DNA of 64,000 bases. Origin: Thalassobaculum fulvum. GTDB lineage: Bacteria; Pseudomonadota; Alphaproteobacteria; Thalassobaculales; Thalassobaculaceae. Shown piece by piece: positions 9,003 to 18,327 of this stretch (positions are counted from its first letter, which is position 1; each line of letters begins with the position of its first letter). Position numbers and translations under genes: made by a program. The stretch covers positions 1 through 64,000 of the forward strand of contig NZ_BMZS01000010.1 of assembly GCF_014652915.1 (NCBI RefSeq), given 5' to 3'. The notes below the pieces were generated by a model. The model did not search any database. It was not told where the DNA came from and worked only from the letters and a program-made list of their open reading frames with translations.

Positions 9003-9770
9003 ATGGTCTTCGACTGGTGGACCCTGGCGCTGCAGGCGGTCAACCTCGCGATCCTGGTGTGGCTGCTGCATCGCTTCCTCTACAGGCCGGTCCTGCGGGT
9101 CGTCGACGCGCGCCGCGCCGAGATCGACGGACAGTACGCCGCGACTGCCCGGGCCAAGGCCGAGGCCGAGGCGCTGCGCGCCGAGGTGGAGACGGAACGG
9201 GCCGCGATTCCGGCCGACCGGGCGGCCGCCCTGAAGGCCGCGACCGCCGAGGCCGAGCAGGCCGCGACCGAGCGGCTCGAGCAGGCCGAGCGCCAGGCCG
9301 CCGACATGCTCCGGGCCGGTCGCAGCACCCTCGCCGAGGAGCGCGCTCGGGCCGAGACCGAGCTGCGGAGCATGGCTGTCGAGCTCGGCGCCGAGATCGC
9401 CGGCCGGCTGCTGGCGGACATTCCGGCCGAGCACCGCGCCGCGATCTGGATGCACCGCATCGAGTCGCATCTCGCCGAGCTGACCGAGGCGCAGCGCACC
9501 GAGCTGGTCGCCGGAACCGGCGAGGGCACCGACGGGGGCACCCGGGTCTGCGTGGTCACTGACAGTGCCCTGCCGGAGCCGGTCCAGGGCGACTGGCGGG
9601 CCCGGCTGCAGGCCGCACTCGGGACCACGTTCGCGGTCGAGTTCGAGACCGACGACGCGCTGCTGGCCGGGGCCGAGCTGCATTTTCCGAATACCGTGCT
9701 GCGGTTCTCCTGGCGCAGCGCCCTCGCCGCCATCCGATCGGAGCTCGCCGCCGATGAGCACGCTGGCTGA
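9003..9770 (+). CDS. atpF: N-type ATPase subunit b with delta-like C-terminal extension
   Basis: A 255-residue peripheral-stalk subunit. One membrane helix (about 5-25, [19 protein letters not shown]) is followed by a long alanine/glutamate-rich coiled coil to about residue 150. A further 100-residue domain (ending [16 protein letters not shown]-like) goes beyond normal b subunits. The operon has no separate delta gene, and in N-ATPases the extended b is thought to replace it. It starts two bases after the atpE stop and overlaps atpA by 17 bases. Confidence 0.88.
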   Translation: MVFDWWTLALQAVNLAILVWLLHRFLYRPVLRVVDARRAEIDGQYAATARAKAEAEALRAEVETERAAIPADRAAALKAATAEAEQAATERLEQAERQAADMLRAGRSTLAEERARAETELRSMAVELGAEIAGRLLADIPAEHRAAIWMHRIESHLAELTEAQRTELVAGTGEGTDGGTRVCVVTDSALPEPVQGDWRARLQAALGTTFAVEFETDDALLAGAELHFPNTVLRFSWRSALAAIRSELAADEHAG

Positions 9771-11298
9771 CGATCTCCGCGGCTGGCTGGGCCGCAACAG
9801 CGGGCGGATCGCCGAGCTGTCGGCGGCGCCGCGGTTCGAGCGGATCGGGCGCGTCGAGCGGGTCGGCGACGGCGTGGCCACGGTCTCCGGCCTGCCGGAC
9901 ACCCGCCTGGACGAACTGCTGACCTTCGAGAACGGCGTACAGGGGCTGGCGGTCGAGCTCGACGCCGAGACCATCGGCTGCATCCTGCTGGGCGATGCGT
10001 CGGGAATCTCGGCCGGCGGGCTGGTGCACGGCACCGGAACGGCCGCCCGGGTGCCGGTCGGCGACGGGTTGCTTGGCCGGGTGGTCGATGCGCTCGGGGC
10101 ACCGCTGGACGGCGGGGCACCGCCGGTCGGGACCGCGCGGGTGGCGGTCGAGCAGCCGGCGCCGGCGATCGTCGACCGCGCACTGGTGAGCCGCCCGCTG
10201 GCTACCGGCATCCTGGTGGTGGACTCGATGATCCCGATCGGCCGTGGCCAGCGCGAGTTGATCATCGGCGACCGCGGCACCGGCAAGACCGCGGTCGCGG
10301 TCGACGCCATCATCAACCAGCGCTCCTCCGACGTGATCTGCGTCTATGCCGCGGTCGGCCAGAAGGCGTCGTCGATCGCCCAGGTGATCGACGCGGTGCG
10401 CCGATACGGAGCACCGGAGCGCTGCCTGTTCGTGGTCGGCGAGGCCGACGACGCGCCCGGCCTGCAATGGCTGACGCCCTATGCCGCCTGCACCATGGCG
10501 GAGCATTTCATGGGCCGCGGCCGCGACGTGCTGCTGGTCATCGACGACCTGACCAAGCACGCCGCCGTGCACCGCCAGGTCTCGCTGCTGCTGCGCCGGC
10601 CGCCCGGGCGCGAGGCGTATCCCGGCGACGTGTTCTACCTGCACGCCCGGCTGCTGGAGCGCTCGGCCCGGCTGTCGGCCGAGCTCGGCGGCGGCTCGCT
10701 GACCGCGCTGCCGATCGCCGAAACCCAGGCCGGCAACATCAGCGCCTACATCCCGACCAACCTGATCTCGATCACCGACGGCCAGATCTACCTGGATCCG
10801 CGGCTGTTCAACGAGGACCAGAAGCCGGCGGTCGACGTCGGCCGCAGCGTCTCGCGGGTCGGCGGCAAGGCGCAGGCGCCGGTCCTCAAGGAGTTCGCCG
10901 AGAGCCTGCGGCTGACCTATGCGCAATACGTCGAGCTGGAGGTGTTCACCCGGTTCGGCACCACGGTCGACGAACGGACCCAGGCGCGGATCGAGCACGG
11001 CCGGCGGATCCGGGCGGTGCTTGGCCAGCGGCAGTTCGCGGTCGGCAGCCTGGGCGAGCAGGTGGCGCTGCTGTTCGCGGTCGCCGAGGGCGTCCTCGAC
11101 CGCCTGCCGCTCGATGCCGTCGAGCGGTTCCGCGCCGAGCTGACCGGTTGGCTGAAGGAGCGCTGCCCCGAGATCCTGGCGGTCGACGACCAGTCGCCGC
11201 CGTTGCCCGAGGACCTGCGCGCCCGCCTGCGGCCGGCGGTCGCCGACCTGGTCGAGACTGTCCGCGCGACCGCGGCCGGTCCGGGGCCGGCCTCTTGA
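9754..11298 (+). CDS. atpA: N-type ATPase alpha subunit
   Basis: The 514-residue non-catalytic alpha subunit. Features include the P-loop [13 protein letters not shown] at about 172, [15 protein letters not shown], and the [29 protein letters not shown] signature region of alpha. The Walker B stretch [11 protein letters not shown] and the arginine-finger motif [10 protein letters not shown] are also present. The ATG at 9754 lies inside the 3' end of atpF; longer upstream starts would only add residues from the wrong frame. It forms the alpha3beta3 headpiece with AtpD. Confidence 0.95.
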   Translation: MSTLADDLRGWLGRNSGRIAELSAAPRFERIGRVERVGDGVATVSGLPDTRLDELLTFENGVQGLAVELDAETIGCILLGDASGISAGGLVHGTGTAARVPVGDGLLGRVVDALGAPLDGGAPPVGTARVAVEQPAPAIVDRALVSRPLATGILVVDSMIPIGRGQRELIIGDRGTGKTAVAVDAIINQRSSDVICVYAAVGQKASSIAQVIDAVRRYGAPERCLFVVGEADDAPGLQWLTPYAACTMAEHFMGRGRDVLLVIDDLTKHAAVHRQVSLLLRRPPGREAYPGDVFYLHARLLERSARLSAELGGGSLTALPIAETQAGNISAYIPTNLISITDGQIYLDPRLFNEDQKPAVDVGRSVSRVGGKAQAPVLKEFAESLRLTYAQYVELEVFTRFGTTVDERTQARIEHGRRIRAVLGQRQFAVGSLGEQVALLFAVAEGVLDRLPLDAVERFRAELTGWLKERCPEILAVDDQSPPLPEDLRARLRPAVADLVETVRATAAGPGPAS

Positions 11299-12146
11299 CC
11301 AGGCTCGCCGACATCGAGCGCCACATCGGCAGCATGACCGAGCTGCTGGACATCGTCGGCGCCATGCGCTCACTGGCCAGTATGCGGCTGCAAGAGGCCC
11401 AGCGCGCGCTGCCGGGGATGCGCAGCTACGCCGAGGCGGTCGCCGCGGCGATCGCCGATACCCTGCCGCTGGTCGAGGGCGTCGAGGGGACGCCGACGGT
11501 CGCCGGCGGCCGGCTCGCCCTGGTCCTGTGCACCGCCGAGCACGGCTTCGTCGGTGGTTTCAACGAGCACCTCATGGAGGCGGCACTCGCCCGGATCGAC
11601 CCGGACGACGCACTGCTCGTGCTCGGTACCCGCGGCGCCACGCTGTCGGCCGAGCGGGGCCGGCCGGCCGATTGGACCCACCCGATGGCCAGCCGCTGCC
11701 CGGCGGTTCCGGAGGTGGTCAACCGGCTGTCCCTGGAACTCTACCGACGCATCGCCGGCGGCGAGGTCGGCCGGGTCGAAGTGATGTTCGCCCGTTGTCG
11801 TGCCGGCGGCGGCTCCACGATCGAGCGGCATCCGGTCCTGCCCGTCGATCCGGCATCGCTCGGTCCCGGAAGCCTGCGGCAGCCGCCGATCCACACCCTG
11901 CCGCCGGCGGTGCTGCAGGAGAAGCTGGTCGGCGAGTACGTGTTCGCCCTTCTGGCCGAAGCGCTGGTCGAGTCGCTGGCCAGCGAGAACGCCGCCCGCT
12001 TCCTGGCGATGGAGGCGGCGCGCGACAACGTCTCCCGGAAGCTGGCGGAGCTGGGCGCCGAGGCCCGGCACGCCCGGCAGTCGGAGATCACCGACGAGCT
12101 CCTCGACCTGGTCACCGGCGCCGAGGCGGTGACCCGGGGCGGGTGA
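11295..12146 (+). CDS. atpG: N-type ATPase gamma subunit
   Basis: A 283-residue central-stalk subunit. The N-terminal helix contains [19 protein letters not shown] and the C-terminal helix [20 protein letters not shown], the two conserved halves of the coiled coil. I start it at the TTG at 11295, which overlaps the atpA stop as TTGA, in line with the rest of the operon; the alternative is the ATG at about 11335. It is divergent from housekeeping gamma, as expected for the N-type. It ends ten bases before the convergent metallo-hydrolase. Confidence 0.9.
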   Translation: MTRLADIERHIGSMTELLDIVGAMRSLASMRLQEAQRALPGMRSYAEAVAAAIADTLPLVEGVEGTPTVAGGRLALVLCTAEHGFVGGFNEHLMEAALARIDPDDALLVLGTRGATLSAERGRPADWTHPMASRCPAVPEVVNRLSLELYRRIAGGEVGRVEVMFARCRAGGGSTIERHPVLPVDPASLGPGSLRQPPIHTLPPAVLQEKLVGEYVFALLAEALVESLASENAARFLAMEAARDNVSRKLAELGAEARHARQSEITDELLDLVTGAEAVTRGG

Positions 12147-12155
12147 AGCGCAGCC

Positions 12156-13520
12156 TCAGCTCAGAGTCGCCGTCTCGCCATGCTCGGGGACATGGCAGTT
12201 CCAGCCGAGCTCCTCCGCGATGCGGTGGCGCAGGGTGTCGGCGGCGGCCGGCTCGCCGTGCACCACGAAAATCTCCTGCGGCGGCTGCTCGAAGCCCCGC
12301 AGCCAGGTCATGATCTCGTCGGCGTCGGCGTGCGCGGAGAACATCTGCAGGTTGTCGACCTCGGCGCGGATCGGGATGTACTGGCCGTGGATCTTCACGC
12401 TGTCGGCGCCGGCGGTCATCGCCGCGCCGCGGGTGCCGCCGGCCTGGAAGCCGGCGAACAGGATCATGTTCCGGGGATCCGGTGCGTAGTGCTTGATGTG
12501 ATGCAGCACCCGTCCGCCGGTGGCCATGCCGGAGGCCGAGATGATCACCTTCGGCATCGGGTTGGCGTCGAGCGCCTTCGACTCCTCCGGGTCCTGCACG
12601 TAGCGGGCGACCGAGCAGGCGGCCCGGGCCTGCGCCGCGGTCAGCTTGTGGACCCGGTGGTTGTGGCAGAACAGCTCGCTGGCATCGATGCTCATGGGGC
12701 TGTCGAGGAACACCGGAAGGTCGGGAATCCGCCGGGAATCCTTGAGCTGCCGGAGATGGTACATCAGGGTCTGGGCGCGCCCGACTGCGAACGACGGGAT
12801 GACGACGGTGCCGCCGCGGGCCGCCGCCCGGTTGATCGCCGAGGCGAGCACGTCCTCCGGGTCGGCGGTGTCGTGGCGCCGGTCGCCGTAGGTCGATTCC
12901 ACGAGCAGCCAGTCGGCCCGGCGGATCGGTGTCGGGTCGAGCATGGTGGCGCTGTCGTAGCGCCCGAGGTCGCCGGAGAACACGATCCGCCGGTTCCCGG
13001 CGGTCATGGTCACGATCGCCGCGCCCAGGATGTGGCCGGCCGGGTCGAAGCGCGCCGCGAACGGGCCGGCGATCTCCTGCCGATCGCCGAAATGCACCGT
13101 CTCGAACAGCTCCAGCGCGGCGTCGGCGTCGGCCCGGGTGTAGAGCGGCAGGGCCGGGCGGTGCTTGGAGAAGCCGTGCCGGTTGGCGAACTCGGCATCC
13201 TTCTCCTGCAGGTGGGCGGCGTCGGGCAGGAGGATGTCGCACAGGTCGCGGGTCGCATCGGTGGCGAAGATCGGCCCGCGGAATCCGTCGTGCACCAGCT
13301 TGGGCAGGTAGCCGGAGTGGTCGATATGGGCGTGGGTCAGCACCACCGCGTCGATCGTCGAGGGCGTGACCGGCAGGCGCGCCCAGTTCCGCAGCCGCAG
13401 CTGCTTGAAGCCCTGGAACAGGCCGCAATCGACCAGCACCCGCGTGTCTCCTGCCTGTAGCAGGTACTTCGAGCCGGTGACGGTTCCGGCGCCGCCGAGA
13501 AACTGGATCGTGGTCTGCAT
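12156..13520 (-). CDS. metallo-beta-lactamase fold / beta-CASP hydrolase (predicted RNase)
   Basis: A 454-residue protein of the YSH1/CPSF73-like beta-CASP family, predicted to cut or trim RNA. The zinc motif 2 LTHAHIDHSG has His63, His65, Asp67 and His68. Further motifs are SGDLGRYDSATM, VESTYGDR, the beta-CASP stretch PVFLDSPMSIDASELF, and C-terminal motifs ISASGMATGGRVLHH, FSAHADADEI and VHGEPAAAD. It converges on atpG with a nine-base gap and is divergent from the host-attachment gene across an FNR-like box. Relatives are often found beside N-ATPase or anaerobic stress genes, which fits the surroundings here. Confidence 0.88.
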   Translation of the reverse strand: MQTTIQFLGGAGTVTGSKYLLQAGDTRVLVDCGLFQGFKQLRLRNWARLPVTPSTIDAVVLTHAHIDHSGYLPKLVHDGFRGPIFATDATRDLCDILLPDAAHLQEKDAEFANRHGFSKHRPALPLYTRADADAALELFETVHFGDRQEIAGPFAARFDPAGHILGAAIVTMTAGNRRIVFSGDLGRYDSATMLDPTPIRRADWLLVESTYGDRRHDTADPEDVLASAINRAAARGGTVVIPSFAVGRAQTLMYHLRQLKDSRRIPDLPVFLDSPMSIDASELFCHNHRVHKLTAAQARAACSVARYVQDPEESKALDANPMPKVIISASGMATGGRVLHHIKHYAPDPRNMILFAGFQAGGTRGAAMTAGADSVKIHGQYIPIRAEVDNLQMFSAHADADEIMTWLRGFEQPPQEIFVVHGEPAAADTLRHRIAEELGWNCHVPEHGETATLS

Positions 13521-13619
13521 CGGCCTTCTCCCTCGGAGCCCGGCACCGGGCGGCCGGACGCGGTCCCCAGCCTAGGCCGGTTGTCGTCGGCTGTCAGGTC
13601 GTCGCCCGGGGGGCGGCGG

Positions 13620-13633
13620 TTGATCTTCCTCAA
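13620..13633. promoter_or_regulatory. FNR/FixK-type box
   Basis: TTGATCTTCCTCAA matches TTGA-N6-TCAA, the core bound by FNR, FixK and Anr regulators that respond to low oxygen, and departs from the longer TTGAT-N4-ATCAA form by one base. It lies 88 bases before the host-attachment ATG and 100 bases from the beta-CASP start, in the middle of their shared promoter region. The location and match make it a good candidate, though untested. Confidence 0.55.
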
Positions 13634-13720
13634 TGCCGGCGCGGCGGCCGGGGGCCATCGTGCCCCGGATGCCTTCCGACCGCCGCCGGGGCGGATCGTT
13701 CGCCGCGAGAGGACCCCACG

Positions 13721-14164
13721 ATGAAGACCGTCACCTGGATCCTGACCGCCGACCACCAGCATGCCCGCGTCTATTCCTGCACAGGGCCGGGCGCCGGGCT
13801 GAGCCCGGTCGACGAGATGACCATGGACGACCACCTGCCGGTCAGCCACGAGGCCGGTTCGCATCGCCCGGACCTCGGCTATGCCTCCAAGGGCGGGCCG
13901 AGCCACGGCTACGAGCCGCGCACCACGCCGCACGACCAGGCCGCGCTGAAGTTCGTCGACCGGGTCGCGGCGGCCCTGGAGGCGGCGACCAGGGAGGACG
14001 CGTTCCAGCGCCTGGTGGTCGCGGCACCGCCGAGGGCGCTGGGCGAGCTGCGCCAGCGGCTGCCCGAGTCGGTCAAGGGCAGGGTGGTCGGCGAACTCGA
14101 CGCCGACCTGGTGAAGGAGCCGGTCGCGGCGGTCCGGCAGCACGTCGAACGCTTCCTCGCCTGA
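13721..14164 (+). CDS. 'host attachment' family protein (bacterial eRF1/Pelota-like fold)
   Basis: A 147-residue protein starting MKTVTWILTADHQHARVYSC, with FVDRVAAALEAAT and LVVAAPPRALGELRQRLPE. These mark the family annotated 'protein required for attachment to host cells', whose fold relates to the release-factor/Pelota domain. The annotation comes from one plant-pathogen gene; in most bacteria the members appear in stress and anaerobic regulons and may act on ribosomes. It is preceded by AGAGGACCCCACG as ribosome-binding site and followed 34 bases later by the alcohol dehydrogenase. Confidence 0.82.
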   Translation: MKTVTWILTADHQHARVYSCTGPGAGLSPVDEMTMDDHLPVSHEAGSHRPDLGYASKGGPSHGYEPRTTPHDQAALKFVDRVAAALEAATREDAFQRLVVAAPPRALGELRQRLPESVKGRVVGELDADLVKEPVAAVRQHVERFLA

Positions 14165-14198
14165 CCGCGGTCTTCCCGGTCGGCTACAGTGCACGACC

Positions 14199-15182
14199 AT
14201 GAAGGCGATGGTTCTCGACAGGCCTGGGGCGCCGTTGCGTCCGGCGGAGATCGAACGCCCCGTCGCCGGGGCTGGCGAGGTCGTGGTGCGGGTGGCGGCC
14301 TGCGGCGTCTGCCGCACCGATCTCCACGTGGTCGACGGCGACCTGACCGGGCCCAAGCTGCCGCTGGTGCCCGGCCATGAGATCGTCGGCACGGTCGATC
14401 AGATCGGCCCAGGTGTGCGCGGATTCAGCATCGGGCAGCGGGTCGGGATACCGTGGCTCGGCCGGACCTGCGGCCAGTGCCGGTACTGCCGGATGCACCG
14501 CGAGAACCTGTGCGACCACCCCGGCTTCACCGGCTATCAGATCGACGGCGGCTACGCGGAATACGCCAAGGCTGCCGCCGACTACTGCTTCCCGATACCC
14601 GAGCGCTACGGGGACGTGGAGGCGGCGCCTCTGCTGTGCGCCGGCCTGATCGGCTACCGCGCCTGGCGGATGGCGGGCGAGGCGCAGGTCCTCGGGCTGT
14701 ACGGCTTCGGGGCGGCCGCCCACATCGTCGCCCAGGTGGCGGTGGCGCGCGGTCAGCGGGTCTACGCGTTCACCCGCCCGGGCGACCGGGAGGCCCAGGG
14801 CTTCGCGCGTCGGCTCGGGGCGCACTGGGCCGGCGGGTCCGACGAACTGCCGCCGGAGCCGCTCGACGCGGCCATCCTGTTCGCCCCGGTCGGCGCCCTG
14901 GTGCCGGCGGCGCTGCGGGCGCTCCGCAAGGGCGGCCGGGTGGTGTGCGCCGGCATCCACATGTCGGACATTCCGGGCTTCCCCTATCGGCTGCTCTGGG
15001 AGGAACGGGAGATCGTGTCGGTGGCGAACCTGACCCGCGACGACGGCCGGGAGTTCCTCGAACTGGCTGGACGGATCGACATCCGGACGGAAACCATCGC
15101 CTATCCCCTGGAGCAGGCGAACGCGGCGCTCGACGATCTCCGCGGCGGCCGGTTCCAGGGCGCGGCCGTTCTCGTACCGTGA
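14199..15182 (+). CDS. zinc-dependent alcohol dehydrogenase (MDR superfamily)
   Basis: A 327-residue medium-chain dehydrogenase. Cys38 (CGVCRTDLH) and His60 (VPGHE) are catalytic zinc ligands, with the third cysteine in APLLCAGL. Cys91, 94, 97 and 105 (CGQCRYCRMHRENLC) hold the structural zinc. The nucleotide site is YGFGAAAHIVAQVA, which is GFGAAA rather than GxGGLG. This type (AdhA-like 'zinc-binding alcohol dehydrogenase family') reduces or oxidises small alcohols and aldehydes with NAD(P)H, and is often induced in low oxygen. The next gene starts inside its stop codon, so the two are translationally coupled. Confidence 0.88.
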   Translation: MKAMVLDRPGAPLRPAEIERPVAGAGEVVVRVAACGVCRTDLHVVDGDLTGPKLPLVPGHEIVGTVDQIGPGVRGFSIGQRVGIPWLGRTCGQCRYCRMHRENLCDHPGFTGYQIDGGYAEYAKAAADYCFPIPERYGDVEAAPLLCAGLIGYRAWRMAGEAQVLGLYGFGAAAHIVAQVAVARGQRVYAFTRPGDREAQGFARRLGAHWAGGSDELPPEPLDAAILFAPVGALVPAALRALRKGGRVVCAGIHMSDIPGFPYRLLWEEREIVSVANLTRDDGREFLELAGRIDIRTETIAYPLEQANAALDDLRGGRFQGAAVLVP

Positions 15183-17857
15183 ACGAGACATCGCCCGGCC
15201 CGCCCCCCGGCCCGCCTCCCGGCCCGCCCCCCGAGCCACACTCGCTGGCTCCGGCGGATGTGGCGCGGGCGCTCGACGTCGATCCGGCGGTCGGCCTGAC
15301 CGGGGCCGAGGCCGCGCGCCGGCGGCGCGTTCACGGCCCGAACGAGCTGCGGCGGCGGCCGACCCGGTCGCTGGCCGCGATCCTGGTCGACCAGTTCAAG
15401 AGCCTGATCACGGTGCTGCTCGGTTCGGCGGCGATGCTGTCGGCGGCCTTCGGGCACTGGACCGAGGCCGGCGCGATTCTCGCCGTCATCGTCATCAACG
15501 CCCTGATCGGGTTCTTCACCGAATGGCGGGCGGTGCGGTCGATGGAGGCGCTGCGCAGCCTGACGGTGCACAGCGCCCGGGTCCGCAGGGACGGCGAGGT
15601 GATCGAGGTACCGGCGCGCGCGCTGGTGCCGGGGGACGTCGTCCTGATCGAGGGTGGCGACGTGGTGGCCGCCGATCTTCGCCTGATCGAGGCGTCCAAG
15701 CTGCAGTGCGACGAGTCGGTGATGACCGGCGAGTCGCTGCCGGTCGCCAAGCAGGTCGCGCCGGTTCCGGCCGCGACCGCGCTGGCGGACCGGGTCGACA
15801 TGGCGTTCCAGGGCACCGCCGTGACCCGGGGCAGCGGCGCCGGCCTGGTCGTCGCCACCGGCATGGGCAGCGAGCTCGGGCGGATCGCCGCCCTGGTCGA
15901 GGAGGCCGAGCCCGAGCGCACCCCGCTGGAGCGGCGCATCGAGGCGCTCAGCCGTCAGCTCGTCTGGCTGACGCTCGGGCTCGCCGCGGTGATCGCGGCG
16001 TCGGGGATCGCCGCCGGCAAGCCGGTGCTGCTGATGCTGGAGACCGCGATCGCGCTGGCCGTGGCGGCGGTGCCGGAGGGGCTGCCGATGGTCACCACCC
16101 TGGTGCTGGCCCGCGGCATGTGGCGGATGGCGCGCCGCAATGCCCTGATCGAGCGGCTGTCGGCGGTCGAGACCCTGGGCGCCACCACCGTCATCCTGAC
16201 CGACAAGACCGGCACGCTGACCGAGAACCGCATGGCCGCGACCCGGCTGCACCTGCCGTCCGGGGACCGAACGCTCGAGCCGGACGGCGAGCCGGAGCCG
16301 TTTGCCGAGGGCACGGCGGATCGACGGGCCCTGGAGGTCGCCGCGCTGTGCAACAACGCGACGCTCGGGCAGAACGACGTGGCGACCGGCGATCCGACCG
16401 AGCTCGCCCTGCTACGCCTGGCCAAGCGCTTCGGGCTCGACCGGGGCGAACTGGTCGGTGCCTGGCCGGAAGTCCGCGAGGACGCCTTCGATTCCGATCA
16501 GAAGATGATGGCGACCGTGCACGCGGTCGACGGCGGGTTCCTGTATGCCGTGAAGGGGGCGCCGGAAGCGGTGCTGGCGGCGGTCGTCGCGGTCGCCGGC
16601 GCCGAAGGCGACCGCCCGGTCTCGGGCGACCGGCTGGACGCCTGGCGAAGCCGGGCGGAGGCGCTGGCGGACAAGGGGCTGCGGGTCCTCGCCCTGGCCA
16701 GCAAGCGCTCGGGCTCAGCCGGCGAGCCGGCCTATGCGGGGCTGACCCTGCTCGGGCTGGTCGGGCTGGAGGATCCGCCGCGCGGCGACGTGGCGCCGGC
16801 GATCGCCGCCTGCAAGGAGGCCGGCATCCGGGTGGTGATGGTAACCGGCGACCACGCGGCGACGGCCGGTCAGATCGCCGAGCATGTCGGTCTGCCCGAG
16901 CCGGACTCGCTGCCGGCGCTGGAAGGCAGCGCGATCGCGCGGCTCGACGAGCTGTCGGCCGAGCAGCGCCGCGAGCTGATGCGCCGGGCGGTGTTCGCGC
17001 GGGTCAGCCCGGCCCAGAAGCTCGACCTGATCCGGCTGTACCAGGAGGCCGGCGAGATCGTGGCGATGACCGGCGACGGCGTGAACGACGCGCCGGCGCT
17101 GCGCAAGGCGGACATCGGGGTGGCGATGGGCCAGCGCGGATCGCAGGTCGCCCGCGAGGCCGCCGACATGGTGCTGCGCGACGACGCCTTCGCCTCGATC
17201 GCCGCCGCCGTCGAGCATGGCCGCGTGATCTTCGCGAACATCCGCAAGTTCCTGATCTACCTGCTGTCGTGCAATCTGAGCGAGATCCTGGTGGTCGGAA
17301 TTGCGGCGCTGGCCGACCTGCCGTTGCCGCTGCTGCCGCTGCAGATCCTGTATCTCAACCTGGTGACCGACGTGTTCCCGGCCTTCGCGCTCGGCGCCGG
17401 CGAGGGCGAACGCGACGTGATGAGCCGGCCGCCGCGCTCGCCGCGCGAGCCGATCCTGGCGCGCCGGCATTGGCTGGCGATCGCCGGCCATTCCACGGTC
17501 CTGACGGCGGCGACCCTGACGGCGTTCCTGTCGGCGGTGTGGTGGCTCGGGCTGTCGGCGTCGGACGCCGTCACCGTCTCCTTCGTCACGCTGGCGCTGG
17601 GCCAGCTCTGGCACGTCTTCAACATGCGCGACCGCGGAAGCTCGCCGGTCGTCAACGAGATCACCCGCAATCCGTATGTGTGGGCGGCACTGGCCCTGTG
17701 CATCGGCCTCGTGGCCATCGCGGTCTACGCCCCGCCGCTGGCCGGGGTCCTGGCGCTGGCGCCGCCCCCGATGCCGGCGATGACGCTGGCGATCGGCCTC
17801 AGCCTCGTGCCGTGGGCGGTCGGGCAGGTCGCGAAGTCGGCGCCCCGGCTGCCTTAG
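15179..17857 (+). CDS. P2A-type cation-translocating ATPase (Ca2+/Mn2+-like)
   Basis: An 892-residue P-type ATPase with cation N-terminal, actuator, phosphorylation, nucleotide and C-terminal membrane domains. TGESLPV is the dephosphorylation loop, Asp342 lies in the DKTGTLTEN site, KGAPE is in the nucleotide domain and TGDGVNDAPAL in the hinge. Helix 4 has PEGLP, and helix 6 has NLVTDVFPAFALG, both typical of P2A calcium/manganese pumps; ion choice is inferred. The GTG at 15179 overlaps the alcohol dehydrogenase stop as GTGA. The first residues are an unusual proline/glycine repeat (PPPGPPPGPPPEP) encoded by a 12-base tandem repeat. Confidence 0.9.
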   Translation: MNETSPGPPPGPPPGPPPEPHSLAPADVARALDVDPAVGLTGAEAARRRRVHGPNELRRRPTRSLAAILVDQFKSLITVLLGSAAMLSAAFGHWTEAGAILAVIVINALIGFFTEWRAVRSMEALRSLTVHSARVRRDGEVIEVPARALVPGDVVLIEGGDVVAADLRLIEASKLQCDESVMTGESLPVAKQVAPVPAATALADRVDMAFQGTAVTRGSGAGLVVATGMGSELGRIAALVEEAEPERTPLERRIEALSRQLVWLTLGLAAVIAASGIAAGKPVLLMLETAIALAVAAVPEGLPMVTTLVLARGMWRMARRNALIERLSAVETLGATTVILTDKTGTLTENRMAATRLHLPSGDRTLEPDGEPEPFAEGTADRRALEVAALCNNATLGQNDVATGDPTELALLRLAKRFGLDRGELVGAWPEVREDAFDSDQKMMATVHAVDGGFLYAVKGAPEAVLAAVVAVAGAEGDRPVSGDRLDAWRSRAEALADKGLRVLALASKRSGSAGEPAYAGLTLLGLVGLEDPPRGDVAPAIAACKEAGIRVVMVTGDHAATAGQIAEHVGLPEPDSLPALEGSAIARLDELSAEQRRELMRRAVFARVSPAQKLDLIRLYQEAGEIVAMTGDGVNDAPALRKADIGVAMGQRGSQVAREAADMVLRDDAFASIAAAVEHGRVIFANIRKFLIYLLSCNLSEILVVGIAALADLPLPLLPLQILYLNLVTDVFPAFALGAGEGERDVMSRPPRSPREPILARRHWLAIAGHSTVLTAATLTAFLSAVWWLGLSASDAVTVSFVTLALGQLWHVFNMRDRGSSPVVNEITRNPYVWAALALCIGLVAIAVYAPPLAGVLALAPPPMPAMTLAIGLSLVPWAVGQVAKSAPRLP

Positions 17858-18294
17858 GCGGTGAGGTGGCCGGCCACCCATTCGCGGATCGTCGCCTGGC
17901 TCATCGCCCCGCTGTGCCGGGCGATCTCGCGGCCGCCGCGGAACAGCGCCAGGGTCGGAATGGCCCGGATGCCGAAGCGGGCGGCCAGCGCCGGCTCCGC
18001 CTCGGTGTCGACCTTGGCCAGTCGTACGGCCGGCTCGAGATCGCCGGCGATCGCCTCGAACGCCGGTGCCATGGCCCGGCACGGCCCGCACCACGGCGCC
18101 CAGAAATCCACCAGAACCGGCAGGTCGGCGGCGGCGACGTGCCGGTCGAAGCGGCCGGCGTCGAGCGCGATGGGGTGGCCGGTGAACAGCCGCTTGCCGC
18201 AGCGGCCGCAGGTCCCGCGGTGGCCGCGCCGTTCCGCCGGCATCCGGTTCAACGCATCGCAGTGCGGACAGGGAATGGTGATCGTCGACGTCAT
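17854..18294 (-). CDS. trxC: thioredoxin with N-terminal zinc ribbon (TrxC type)
   Basis: A 146-residue thioredoxin 2. Cys9, Cys12, Cys29 and Cys32 form the N-terminal zinc-binding ribbon that distinguishes TrxC from TrxA. The active site is WCGPC (residues 68-72), and the cis-proline loop is GIRAIPTLALFRGG. It reduces protein disulfides in the cytoplasm and is oxidative-stress linked in other bacteria. I use the ATG at 18292-18294 because it matches the family N-terminus; an in-frame start six codons upstream also exists. Its stop overlaps that of the convergent P-type ATPase. Confidence 0.92.
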   Translation of the reverse strand: MTSTITIPCPHCDALNRMPAERRGHRGTCGRCGKRLFTGHPIALDAGRFDRHVAAADLPVLVDFWAPWCGPCRAMAPAFEAIAGDLEPAVRLAKVDTEAEPALAARFGIRAIPTLALFRGGREIARHSGAMSQATIREWVAGHLTA

Positions 18295-18327
18295 GGCACG
18301 GTTCGCCGGCATGGTTTCAGCTATTGC

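Noticed and set aside
14453-15178. Extended N-terminus of the P-type ATPase (upstream frame open for another 240 codons)
   Set aside because: It overlaps the alcohol dehydrogenase in a wrong frame; the GTG at 15179 fits the family and the overlap.
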